NCBI GenBank assembly: GCA_035651815.1
Contig: DASRFB010000018.1
Coordinates: 1 to 64,000 of the forward strand
DNA length: 64,000 bases
Direction of reading: 5' to 3'
Source of the DNA: VBDM01 sp035651815
GTDB lineage: Bacteria > Pseudomonadota > Gammaproteobacteria > Burkholderiales > SG8-39
Part shown: one piece after another, positions 51,536 to 61,070 of the stretch
Numbering within the stretch: position 1 is the stretch's first letter
How the letters are laid out: every line of letters starts with the position of its first letter
Notes under the pieces: model-generated
Databases searched by the model: none
Told to the model about the DNA's origin: nothing
Seen by the model: the letters and a program-made list of their open reading frames with translations, nothing else
Made by a program: the position numbers and the translations under genes

Positions 51536-52807
51536 TCAGTCCAGCATGTCGCTCCAGATATTCTGCGCCCACGCCCATCCGTAGAGCGCCTCGAGCTCGC
51601 TGCGCGCCGCCGACACGCCGGCGGTTCCCGGGACGGTGAGGAACGTCTTCTGCGCGGGGTCGTAGCGGTGCACCGACGCGATGTGGATGACTTCCCGGTC
51701 CGAGACGTAGCTGTAGCAGGTGTTCGCGATGACCGGGGCCGGGTTGGGCGAGCCTCCGCTCAGGAGCTCGAGGATGGCCGCGGCCGCGACCTTCGCGTGA
51801 TTGTTCGCCATGTGACCCGATTTCGGCATCGCCGGCGCCGACAGCGTCGAGTCGCCGAGAACGTGGATCCCCGGATGCGTGGTCGACTCCAGGGTGAGCC
51901 AGTCGACGCCGCACCATTTCGTGTTGTCGGTCCGCAGCCCGGCGGTGCGCGCGATGGCGCCCGCGCCCATCGGCGGCAGGACGTTCAGCACGTCGCCCTT
52001 GACCGTGTCGAAGTCGGTGCGCACGACGCGCGCTCGCGCGTCGATGCTGCGCACCTCGCTGTTGTTGCGATACTCGATCATGCCCTTGTAGATCTCGCTC
52101 CAGGCGGCCTTGAACAGCGCCGGCTTGGACGCGACGTCCTCGTTGGCGTCGAGGATCAGCACCTTCGAGCGCGGCTTCGCTTGCTTGAAATACGAGGCCG
52201 CCTGGCAGGCGCGCTCGTACGGGCCGGGCGGGCAGCGGAACGGCGTCGCGGGCACCGTGATCACGAAGACGCCGCCGTCGGGCATCGCCTCCAGCTGGCG
52301 GCGCAGCGCCGCCGTCTCCGGGCCCGCTTTCCACGCCGTCGGCAGCAGCTTCTGCGCCTCGGCGTCGTAGCCCTCGATCTCCCGGAACAGCAGCTCGGCG
52401 CCCGGCGACACGACGAGGCGATCGTAGGCGATCGCGTCGCCGTTCTTGAGCCGCACCCGCCGCTTGTCGGCGTCGATCGCCGTGGCCTCGTCGCGGATCA
52501 CCCGCACCCCGCGAGCGGCGAGCCCCGCGTAGCTGCGCGTGATATCGCCCATGCCGCGGCTGCCGCCGATCACGAGGTTGGACGCCGGGCACGAGACGAA
52601 TTCGGCATCCGGCTCGACCAGCAGCACCTCGAGCGTGCCGCCGCTCCACATCCGCAGGTACTTCGCCGCCGTGGCGCCCCCGTATCCGCCGCCGATCACG
52701 ACGGCGCGCGGCGCGCCGCGGCCCGGCAGCGCCGAGCAACCCGGAAGGAGCGCCGCCGCGGCGAGGGCGCCCGAGCCGAGGAGGAAATCGCGCCGCGCGC
52801 GGCTCAT
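51536..52807 (-). CDS. fccB: flavocytochrome c sulfide dehydrogenase, flavoprotein subunit
   Basis: This 423-aa protein has a twin-arginine-type signal (MSRARRDFLLGSGALAAAAL) and FAD motifs PRAVVIGGGYGGATAAKYL and IHVLGDSTL. The covalent FAD Cys of FccB is visible in FVSCPASN, and the Cys pair for sulfide oxidation in FRCPPGPYERACQ and NTCYSYVSD. It oxidises sulfide in the periplasm and passes electrons to the cytochrome subunit. Its ATG overlaps the stop of the cytochrome gene (ATGA), so translation is coupled. A signal sequence with a Cys (LLPGCSAL) may allow lipid modification. Confidence 0.88.
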   Translation of the reverse strand: MSRARRDFLLGSGALAAAALLPGCSALPGRGAPRAVVIGGGYGGATAAKYLRMWSGGTLEVLLVEPDAEFVSCPASNLVIGGSRGMGDITRSYAGLAARGVRVIRDEATAIDADKRRVRLKNGDAIAYDRLVVSPGAELLFREIEGYDAEAQKLLPTAWKAGPETAALRRQLEAMPDGGVFVITVPATPFRCPPGPYERACQAASYFKQAKPRSKVLILDANEDVASKPALFKAAWSEIYKGMIEYRNNSEVRSIDARARVVRTDFDTVKGDVLNVLPPMGAGAIARTAGLRTDNTKWCGVDWLTLESTTHPGIHVLGDSTLSAPAMPKSGHMANNHAKVAAAAILELLSGGSPNPAPVIANTCYSYVSDREVIHIASVHRYDPAQKTFLTVPGTAGVSAARSELEALYGWAWAQNIWSDMLD

Positions 52808-53109
52808 TTCGCTCTCTGCGCCGAGAAGTAGGCGGCGAGCGCTTCGATCTGCTCGTCGCTGTACCCGCGCGCGATCTGCTGCATGACGGTCGAGGGCCGC
52901 TTTCCGGTCTTGAATTCGCGCATGCGCTCGACGATGTAGGTGCGGCTCTGGCCGGCGAGATAGGGCATGCCCTGGACGCTGGCGCCGTCGGTGCCGTGGC
53001 AGCTCGCGCAGGGCGCGGCGAGGTCGCGCGCCGGATGGCCGCCCTGCGCGAGCGCCGATGCCGGCGCGGCGAGCAGCACGAGCAGAGCAGGAAGGAGGGG
53101 GCGGGGCAT
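52804..53109 (-). CDS. fccA: monoheme c-type cytochrome (sulfide dehydrogenase partner)
   Basis: This 101-aa protein has a Sec signal peptide (MPRPLLPALLVLLAAPASALA), a heme site CASCH and an axial Met in STVMQQIARG. The size and overlap with fccB indicate a monoheme electron acceptor of the sulfide dehydrogenase. FccA of Allochromatium is diheme and about twice as long, so this single-heme form is a shorter variant. It is the first gene of the fcc unit. The 71 bases to the clpA terminator presumably contain little else. Confidence 0.85.
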   Translation of the reverse strand: MPRPLLPALLVLLAAPASALAQGGHPARDLAAPCASCHGTDGASVQGMPYLAGQSRTYIVERMREFKTGKRPSTVMQQIARGYSDEQIEALAAYFSAQRAK

Positions 53110-53180
53110 CCGGGACGGCTTTCCGGGGCCATTTTTCGCGGCGGGGTCGCCTCTTGTCAAGGCGGCGAGCGCGAAAAAGA

Positions 53181-53202
53181 AAGGCCGCCCGGAGGCGGCC
53201 TT
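53181..53202 (-). terminator. intrinsic terminator of clpA
   Basis: AAGGCCGCC and GGCGGCCTT pair around CGGA. Read on the minus strand it is followed by TTTCTTTTTCG, and clpA ends 18 bases upstream, so it serves clpS-clpA. Confidence 0.85.
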
Positions 53203-53219
53203 CGATGCGCGTTTGTCGC

Positions 53220-55499
<2,280 letters not shown>

Positions 55500-55600
55500 C
55501 TTATCGCTGCCTTTCTAAGGTGACGCCCTAAGCATATAGCCTAAATCATGGAGCATTTTCGAAAATTTACAAGTATCGTCCGCCGGACCCTCATGAAATA

Positions 55601-55909
55601 CTATGTTTCCTCCATTACGCACTGAAGAGGGTGCTGGTGCTTCCTGGCGTAGGAGACGACCTGCTCCACCTTGGTGGTGGCGATGTCCTTGGGGTACACG
55701 CCGCAAATGCCCATACCCTCGCGGTGGACTTTCAGCATGATCTGGGTGGCCTTTTCGCGCGACATCGAGAAGAATTTCTGGAGCACGACGACCACGAACT
55801 CCATGGGGGTGTAGTCGTCGTTCAGGAGGATGACCTTGAACAGGGGCGGAGGCTTGATCTTGGCTTTCTTCGCCTCCAGCAGTGTGCCCTCTCGTAAGCG
55901 CGTCGCCAT
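55601..55909 (-). CDS. clpS: ATP-dependent Clp protease adaptor ClpS
   Basis: This 102-aa protein has the ClpS core: PPPLFKVILLNDDYTPMEFVVVVL, then MLKVHREGMGICGVYPKDIA and an ending of EQVVSYARKHQHPL. It binds N-degrons and delivers them to ClpA. The disordered N-terminal segment of about 20 residues is normal. It is 101 bases upstream of clpA and faces the opposite way to the cold-shock gene. Confidence 0.97.
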   Translation of the reverse strand: MATRLREGTLLEAKKAKIKPPPLFKVILLNDDYTPMEFVVVVLQKFFSMSREKATQIMLKVHREGMGICGVYPKDIATTKVEQVVSYARKHQHPLQCVMEET

Positions 55910-55918
55910 ACCTCGACA

Positions 55919-55947
55919 AAGTTATGCCACATGCCCAGACCCGTCAA
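55919..55947 (-). promoter_or_regulatory. candidate promoter of clpS-clpA
   Basis: On the minus strand TTGACG (55942-55947), a 17-base spacer and TAACTT (55919-55924) lie just ahead of the clpS start; the mRNA would start within a few bases of the ATG. Confidence 0.4.
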
Positions 55948-56132
55948 ACCGTTGGACCGCTGCGCCGGGCGAATGTCCCCGGTGCGCGCGGCCGCTCGGG
56001 CAGGTGCCCGCGGCGCAGCCGGCTCTCGCGATAATGTAATGACTCGGAGGCTGGGTCGGCAACGTCGGCCGCGGGTCGCGGCCGCGCCCAAACGCGCCGC
56101 AGGAACAAGGAGTTGGGACGATCTGTCGACAC
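55948..56132. other. GC-rich intergenic DNA between clpS and csp promoters
   Basis: Together with the flanking promoters this makes 368 bases without a gene. It is GC-rich with several short inverted repeats (for example GGGCAGGTGCCC). I see no open frame with a ribosome-binding site and no tRNA-like fold. A GATAATG element near 56031 is a weak -10-like sequence only. Confidence 0.4.
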
Positions 56133-56161
56133 TTGACGACACGGCGCAAAGCGCGTAAAAG
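56133..56161 (+). promoter_or_regulatory. promoter of the cold-shock gene
   Basis: TTGACG (56133-56138), a 17-base spacer and TAAAAG (56156-56161) make a good promoter about 117 bases upstream of the csp ATG. The implied 5' leader of about 110 bases fits the long leaders of csp mRNAs, which regulate translation by refolding at low temperature. Confidence 0.55.
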
Positions 56162-56277
56162 GCGTGCTGTGTTTGTCCTCCATGCGCGTCTGCAGGCGTC
56201 AAATCCCTCTGCTGCGATGAAGTGAACAGGCATAGTTCGGGGAAAGAACCCCGGGTTCAAAATTAAGGGAAGGTTCT

Positions 56278-56484
56278 ATGCCAACAGGAACGGTGAAGTG
56301 GTTCAACGATGCCAAGGGTTATGGCTTCATTACTCCGGATGACGGTGGCGAGGATTTGTTCGCGCACTTTTCCGCGATTCAGATGAGCGGCTTCAAGACC
56401 CTCAAGGAAGGACAGAAGGTCAGCTTCGAAGTCACGCAAGGCCCCAAGGGCAAGCAGGCCTCGAACATTCAGTCCTCGGGCTGA
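56278..56484 (+). CDS. cspA: CspA-family cold-shock protein
   Basis: This 68-aa protein is a single cold-shock domain with KGYGFI (RNP1) and DLFAHF (RNP2). It binds single-stranded RNA/DNA and acts as an RNA chaperone. A strong ribosome-binding site AAGGGAAGG precedes the ATG. Two hairpins follow, the second being a bidirectional terminator. Whether it is cold-induced or constitutive cannot be told from sequence. Confidence 0.97.
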   Translation: MPTGTVKWFNDAKGYGFITPDDGGEDLFAHFSAIQMSGFKTLKEGQKVSFEVTQGPKGKQASNIQSSG

Positions 56485-56540
56485 GCCGATAGGCCAGCGC
56501 GGAGCGGGCCACCGCTCCGGACCGCAGTAACTTGCCGCAG

Positions 56541-56603
56541 GCTCCGCGCAGCGCGGAGCGTGGCGTTTCTTCGGCAAAACGGCCACTCTCGGTGGCCGTT
56601 TTT
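56541..56603 (+). terminator. hairpin followed by intrinsic terminator after cspA
   Basis: A first hairpin (GCTCCGCG / CGCGGAGC, 56541-56559) has no T-run. The second (AAAACGGCCAC / GTGGCCGTTTT, 56576-56603) has a T5 tail, an A4 head and a TCTC-type loop. It is bidirectional, between cspA and the convergent icd gene. Confidence 0.8.
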
Positions 56604-56631
56604 CTTGGTACTTTCCCGTCAGGCGGGCGCC

Positions 56632-57846
56632 TTACTGCATGCGGCGCTTGAGCTCGGCGTCAACCGCGGCCATGAACTGCTCCGTGGTGAGGAACGGGTG
56701 ATCGGGTCGGATCAGGATCGCCAGGTCCTTGGTCATCTTGCCCGACTCGACGACGTCGACGCAAACCTTCTCGAGCGTCTCGGCGAACTTGACCACGTCG
56801 GGTGTGCCGTCCATGCGTCCGCGGAAGATCAGGCCGCGGGTCCATGCGAAGATCGAGGCGATCGGGTTGGTGGAGGTGGGCTTGCCCTGCTGGTGCAGCC
56901 GGTAATGGCGGGTGACCGTGCCGTGCGCGGCCTCGGCTTCGACGGCCTTGCCGTCGGGCGACATCAGGACCGAGGTCATCAGGCCGAGCGAGCCGTAGCC
57001 CTGGGCGACGGTGTCCGACTGGACGTCGCCGTCGTAGTTCTTGCACGCCCAGAGATAGCCGCCGTTCCATTTCAGGCTCGAGGCGACCATGTCGTCGATC
57101 AGGCGGTGCTCGTAGGTCAGACCGGCCGCGTCGAACTGCTTCTTGAACTCGGCGTCGAAGATCTGCTGGAACAGGTGCATGAAGCGCCCGTCGTAGACCT
57201 TGAGGATCGTGTTCTTGCTGGAGAGGTAAACCGGGTACTTGCGCTGCAGCGCGTAGGTGAAGCAGGCGCGCGCGAAGCCCGAGATCGACTCGTCCAGGTT
57301 GTACATGGCCATGGTCACGCCCGCGCCGGGCGCCTTGAACACCTCGCGCTCGACCGGCGCGCCGCCGCCCTGCGGCGTGAACGTGATCTTCAGCGTGCCG
57401 GGGCCGTCGAATTTCAGCTCGGTCGCGCGGTACTGGTCGCCGAAGCCGTGGCGCGCCACGACGACCGGCTTGTTCCAGTGCGGGACGATGCGCGGAACGT
57501 TCTTGCAGATGATGGGCTCGCGGAAGATCGTGCCGTCGAGGATGTTGCGGATGGTGCCGTTCGGGCTGCGCCACATCTGTTTCAGCTTGAATTCCTTGAC
57601 GCGTCCCTCGTCCGGCGTGATGGTCGCGCACTTCACCGCGACGCCGTACTGGCGTGTCGCGTTGGCGGCGTCGATCGTGATCTGGTCGTCGGTCTTGTCG
57701 CGCGCCTCGACGCCGAGGTCGTAGTACTTCAGCTCGACGTCGAGATACGGCAGGATCAGCCGCTCGCGGATCATCTTCCAGATGATGCGCGTCATCTCGT
57801 CGCCGTCCATCTCGACAACCGGGTTCTTGACCTTGATCTTGCTCAC
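56632..57846 (-). CDS. icd: NADP-dependent isocitrate dehydrogenase (dimeric, eukaryote-like type)
   Basis: This 404-aa protein reads KVKNPVVEMDGDEMTRIIW, followed by ITPDEGRVKEF, PNGTIRNILDGTIFREPI and AHGTVTRHYR. These are the signatures of class II IDH, which resembles the human enzymes IDH1/IDH2. It converts isocitrate to 2-oxoglutarate with NADP. The start at 57846 agrees with the family. A TATAAT on the minus strand (57931-57936) is a plausible -10 element 85 bases upstream. Confidence 0.96.
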   Translation of the reverse strand: MSKIKVKNPVVEMDGDEMTRIIWKMIRERLILPYLDVELKYYDLGVEARDKTDDQITIDAANATRQYGVAVKCATITPDEGRVKEFKLKQMWRSPNGTIRNILDGTIFREPIICKNVPRIVPHWNKPVVVARHGFGDQYRATELKFDGPGTLKITFTPQGGGAPVEREVFKAPGAGVTMAMYNLDESISGFARACFTYALQRKYPVYLSSKNTILKVYDGRFMHLFQQIFDAEFKKQFDAAGLTYEHRLIDDMVASSLKWNGGYLWACKNYDGDVQSDTVAQGYGSLGLMTSVLMSPDGKAVEAEAAHGTVTRHYRLHQQGKPTSTNPIASIFAWTRGLIFRGRMDGTPDVVKFAETLEKVCVDVVESGKMTKDLAILIRPDHPFLTTEQFMAAVDAELKRRMQ

Positions 57847-57991
57847 GGGCGCTCCTGGATCTCCTGATAGGGGTGAAAAGCGGCAATCGTCGCTCGGAAT
57901 GCGAGCTTTTTTGGTCTCGGAAAACCGCGGATTATAGCGGCAAACGCGGTGCCCACCGTGACCTCGGTCAACGTGACGCAGGAGGCGCGAC

Positions 57992-58120
57992 GTGAAAATT
58001 CTCGTCGCGCTCGCGATGGCCGCGTCGCTCGAGCGCGTAGCGGCACCGGCCGACCGCCGGCCGCGGCGATTGCGACGCGAGGAACGCGGGCGCCGCGCCG
58101 CAGACGGGAAGAAGGGCTAA
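57992..58120 (+). CDS. small ORF of 42 codons with perfect Shine-Dalgarno
   Basis: A full AGGAGG lies six bases upstream of the GTG at 57992. The 42-residue product begins with a short hydrophobic stretch (VKILVALAMAAS) and continues with an Arg-rich, low-complexity segment ending ADGKKG. It may be a small membrane-associated or nucleic-acid-binding peptide, or a relic of a longer gene. I recognise no family. Confidence 0.35.
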   Translation: MKILVALAMAASLERVAAPADRRPRRLRREERGRRAADGKKG

Positions 58121-58131
58121 CCGGCAGCTGG

Positions 58132-58159
58132 TTGATTTTGGGCGGGAAAAGACTACAAT
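58132..58159 (+). promoter_or_regulatory. promoter of the Lys-rich small protein gene
   Basis: TTGATT (58132-58137), a 16-base spacer and TACAAT (58154-58159) form a good promoter. The leader would be close to 100 bases and contains a GAGAGGCCGGTTCTC hairpin. Confidence 0.6.
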
Positions 58160-58261
58160 GCCGGCTCCCTTGTCAACCTCACGGGCGGCGGGGCGTTAGT
58201 GGGAGAGGCCGGTTCTCGGGACTGGTCTGTTCCAAAACCGTAATCTCACAGAGAGGAAAAC

Positions 58262-58459
58262 ATGCGCAAACTGATCTCCCTGCTGGTCGCGGCGGTGTTC
58301 GCGGTTTCGAGCGGCGCCGTTCTCGCGGCGTCCCACACCGGCGCCAAGCCGATGGAAAAGAACGGCGAGATGAAGAAGGATTCGAAGAAGTCGGACAAGA
58401 AGGCGGCGAAGAAGTCGGCCAAGAAGGACGACAAGAAGAAAGGCGAAATGCAGAAGTAA
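58262..58459 (+). CDS. secreted lysine-rich small protein
   Basis: This 65-aa protein has a clear signal peptide (MRKLISLLVAAVFAVSSGAVLA) and a mature part made almost entirely of Lys, Ala, Ser, Asp and Glu, with repeats such as KKAAKKSAKK and a KKDDKKKGEMQK end. It is presumably exported and highly positively charged. The composition resembles small PsiF/acid-shock-type or histone-H1-like low-complexity proteins, but no function can be assigned. It has its own promoter, ribosome-binding site (GAGAGGAAAAC) and terminator, so it is probably well expressed. Confidence 0.75.
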   Translation: MRKLISLLVAAVFAVSSGAVLAASHTGAKPMEKNGEMKKDSKKSDKKAAKKSAKKDDKKKGEMQK

Positions 58460-58479
58460 TTCGCCGAGAGAGCGAATCG

Positions 58480-58508
58480 AAAGGCAGGGCGATCGCCCTG
58501 CCTTTTTT
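58480..58508 (+). terminator. intrinsic terminator
   Basis: An 11-bp stem (AAAGGCAGGGC / GCCCTGCCTTT) with a short GATC loop and a T6 tail ends the Lys-rich gene transcript. Confidence 0.9.
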
Positions 58509-58532
58509 GTTTCCCGCCCAGGATAGCGCCCC

Positions 58533-58970
58533 ATGAACAAGCCCGCCGTTCTCGCAGCCGCCGCGCTCGCGGCCGCCTCCAGCGCGCTGGCCCAGATGCC
58601 CGTCGTGCAGCTCGTCGCCGGCATGTACCTCATCCGGGCCGAGGTCGCGAACACCCTCGATACGCGCGCGACCGGTCTCATGTTCCGCAAATCGCTCGCG
58701 CCGAACGAGGGCATGCTGTTCGTGTTCCCGGAAGCCGAGATGGAATGCATGTGGATGAAGAACACGCTGATCCCGCTCTCGGTGGCGTTCATCGATGCCT
58801 CGGGCGCGATCGTCAGCATCTCCGAGATGCAGCCGCAGACCGAGACGACGCACTGCGCGGCCAGGCCCGCCAAGTACGCGCTCGAGATGAACCGCGGCTG
58901 GTTCGCGTCCAAGGGCCTGCGGGCGGGTACCGTCATCCGCGGCCTCGACAAGGCGCCGCTCGCGCGCTAG
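58533..58970 (+). CDS. DUF192 family secreted protein
   Basis: This 145-aa protein has a signal peptide (MNKPAVLAAAALAAASSALA) and the DUF192 fold: ATGLMFRKSLAPNEGMLFVF, MWMKNTLIPLSVAFID and AKYALEMNRGWF. DUF192 is a conserved beta-barrel-like domain of unknown function in the periplasm or cell surface. It is followed by a convergent terminator shared with the PuuD-like gene. Confidence 0.9.
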   Translation: MNKPAVLAAAALAAASSALAQMPVVQLVAGMYLIRAEVANTLDTRATGLMFRKSLAPNEGMLFVFPEAEMECMWMKNTLIPLSVAFIDASGAIVSISEMQPQTETTHCAARPAKYALEMNRGWFASKGLRAGTVIRGLDKAPLAR

Positions 58971-58993
58971 TCGCGCCGCGGCGAAGCCGCACG

Positions 58994-59026
58994 AAAAAAA
59001 GGGCGGCCGCGGCCGCCCTTTTTTTT
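58994..59026 (+). terminator. bidirectional intrinsic terminator
   Basis: A palindromic core (GGGCGGC CGCG GCCGCCC) is flanked by A7 on the left and T8 on the right. It separates the convergent DUF192 and PuuD-like genes. Confidence 0.92.
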
Positions 59027-59036
59027 GCCTTTTCGG

Positions 59037-59525
59037 CTATCCGAAGAACAGCGCGCCGTGCCCGCCTGCCGCCATGAAATAGAGCATCGGGATCGACAGC
59101 ATCGTGTTGGTGCGCGAAGCGAGGAACGCGACGCGCCGCGCCTTGTTCTTCTGCTCGTCGGTCGCCTGCACCATGCCGAGGATCTTCTTCTGGTTCGGCC
59201 AGATCAGGACCCAGACGTTGAACAGCATGATGGTGCCGAGCCACGCGCCGATGCCGATCGCGAGGTGCGACTTGTGCAGCAGGAAGGCGTTGCCGAAGTT
59301 GGCGCCGAGCAGCGTGGCGCCCGCGAGCCAGGTGAGCACCGCGCTCCAGCGGAAGTAGAGCAGGGCGCGCGGGACCACGTGCTTGCTGATGCCCGCCGCG
59401 GTGCCGTCGGCAGCAGCCGCCTTGGCCGCCGCGACGTTGACGAAGTTGAAGTAGTAGAGCAGGCCGATCCACATCACGCCTGCCATGAAATGTATCCAGC
59501 GCGCGATCGCAGGTGCCCAGTCCAT
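59037..59525 (-). CDS. PuuD-like (urate oxidase N-terminal domain) membrane protein
   Basis: This 162-aa integral membrane protein has four membrane segments and begins MDWAPAIARWIHFMAGVMWIG. The pattern matches the N-terminal membrane domain of urate hydroxylase PuuD (PF06181) without the C-terminal cytochrome c domain. His residues in RWIHF, SKHVV and LLHKSHL could bind heme. It may act as a stand-alone membrane cytochrome-like protein. I chose ATG 59525 with GGGAGG six bases upstream; that ribosome-binding site lies inside the end of the 32-aa gene. Confidence 0.8.
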   Translation of the reverse strand: MDWAPAIARWIHFMAGVMWIGLLYYFNFVNVAAAKAAAADGTAAGISKHVVPRALLYFRWSAVLTWLAGATLLGANFGNAFLLHKSHLAIGIGAWLGTIMLFNVWVLIWPNQKKILGMVQATDEQKNKARRVAFLASRTNTMLSIPMLYFMAAGGHGALFFG

Positions 59526-59526
59526 T

Positions 59527-59625
59527 TCAGCCTCCCAGCGCGTAACGGACGACGTTGTGAAGTATGAGCGTGAGGACCAGGCCGCAGATGATCGTCCCCC
59601 ACAGCGAATCAAGCGGATTCTTCAT
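59527..59625 (-). CDS. 32-aa single-pass membrane microprotein
   Basis: The 32-residue product MKNPLDSLWGTIICGLVLTL (residues 1-20), ending ILHNVVRYALGG, has one hydrophobic segment at residues 9-25. GGGAGAACG precedes the ATG. Its stop is one base from the start of the PuuD-like gene, and its last codons contain the ribosome-binding site of that gene, so the two are co-translated. It may be an accessory subunit of the PuuD-like protein. A GC-rich hairpin (59645-59659) lies in the leader. Confidence 0.65.
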   Translation of the reverse strand: MKNPLDSLWGTIICGLVLTLILHNVVRYALGG

Positions 59626-59714
59626 GATCGTTCTCCCGATGATCCAGGCCGAAGGCCTGCGGGACACATTGTCTGTCCAAAGCGCGCCCGAAAGCAAGAG
59701 GCGCAAACCCGGGC

Positions 59715-61070
59715 TCAGCGCTTGCGATCGATCCGCGCCTGCGCGCCGCCGCGCGCGAAGCGTATGTTGACGGTGTCGCCGGGCGAGAGCGCGTCGGCGT
59801 CGACGACGATGGCGCCGTCGCTGCGCTCGACGATGCTGTAGCCGCGCTCGAGGACGCGCGCGGGATCGAGGTGCGTGAGGCTCGCCGCGAGCCGCGTGCA
59901 GCGCGTCGCCGCGCGCTCGACGGTCGCGTGCGCCGCCCGCTGCAGGCGCAGCAGAAGCTCGGTCCTGCGCGCGCCGAGGCGGGCCACGTCCGGGAGCCGC
60001 GCCCGGCCGCGCTGCGCGAGCTGCTCGAGCCGCCAGCGTCGGTCGTCGAGCGTCCGGCCCGCGGCCTGGCGAAGGCGCGCCACGAGATGCGCGAGCACCT
60101 CGGACCGCGCGCGCAGCGCCGCCTCGGGATGGACCAGCCGCCGGGTGAGGAAGTCCAGCCGCTGGGCGCGATCGCCGAGCCCGCGCTCGAGGCACGCGGC
60201 GAGGCGTGTCGCGAGCGCCGCCACGGAGGCGACGAGCTCGGCGCGCGCAGGACTCACCAGCTCTGCCGCCGCCGTCGGCGTCGCCGCGCGGCGATCGGCG
60301 GCGAAGTCGGCGATGGTGAAGTCGATCTCGTGCCCGATGCCGGTGACGACCGGAATCGCGCACGCCCGGATGGCGCGCGCGAGCCCCTCGTCGTTGAACG
60401 CCTGGAGGTCCTCGATGCTGCCGCCGCCGCGGCAGAGTATCAGCACGTCGCAATCGCGCCGCCGGGCCGCGAGACGCAGCGCCGCCGCGATGCGCTCCGC
60501 GGCGCCTTCGCCCTGGACCGCAACCGGGTACACGACGACCGGGAGCGCCGGGTTGCGCCGGGCGAGGGTCGTGAGCACGTCGTGCAGCGCCGCCGCCTGG
60601 AGCGACGTGACCACGCCTACCGCGCGCGGGAATCGCGGCGGCTCGCGCTTCGACGCGGCGTCGAACAGCCCTTCCTTCTCCAGCTTGTCGCGCAGCCTGA
60701 GAAACGCCTCGAACAGCGCACCCAGGCCCGCGGGACGCATCGCCTCGACGCTGAGCTGGAATTCCCCGCGCGACTCGTACAGCGTGACGAGCGCCTGGAC
60801 TTCCACCTTCATGCCTTCGCGCGGCGTCCAGTCGAGCGCCTGGTTGCGGCTGCGGTACATCACGCAGCGCACGCGCGCGGCGTCGTCCTTCAGGCTGAAG
60901 TACAGGTGCCCGGACCGGGCGGCGGTGAAATCGGAGATCTCGCCGGCCACCCAGAGCAGCGGATAGCGGTGCTCGAGCAGGTCGCGGACGTCGCGAACGA
61001 GGGCCGAGACGCTGAGAACCCTAGAGCGGGATGGGGCGGAAACCCGCGCCAGTTCTGGTTCTCCGGGCAT
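59715..61070 (-). CDS. xseA: exodeoxyribonuclease VII large subunit
   Basis: This 451-aa protein has an OB-fold N-terminal domain (RYPLLWVAGEISDFTAARSGHLYFSLKDD), then the nuclease domain with VGVVTSLQAAALHDVL, ILCRGGGSIEDLQAFND and GIGHEIDFTIADFAADRRAATPTAAAEL. The long helical C-terminal region ends with a YSIVERSDGAIV segment. It degrades single-stranded DNA with XseB. The start at 61070 precedes the OB fold by about 20 residues; an alternative may lie slightly downstream. xseB is not seen in this window. Confidence 0.95.
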   Translation of the reverse strand: MPGEPELARVSAPSRSRVLSVSALVRDVRDLLEHRYPLLWVAGEISDFTAARSGHLYFSLKDDAARVRCVMYRSRNQALDWTPREGMKVEVQALVTLYESRGEFQLSVEAMRPAGLGALFEAFLRLRDKLEKEGLFDAASKREPPRFPRAVGVVTSLQAAALHDVLTTLARRNPALPVVVYPVAVQGEGAAERIAAALRLAARRRDCDVLILCRGGGSIEDLQAFNDEGLARAIRACAIPVVTGIGHEIDFTIADFAADRRAATPTAAAELVSPARAELVASVAALATRLAACLERGLGDRAQRLDFLTRRLVHPEAALRARSEVLAHLVARLRQAAGRTLDDRRWRLEQLAQRGRARLPDVARLGARRTELLLRLQRAAHATVERAATRCTRLAASLTHLDPARVLERGYSIVERSDGAIVVDADALSPGDTVNIRFARGGAQARIDRKR

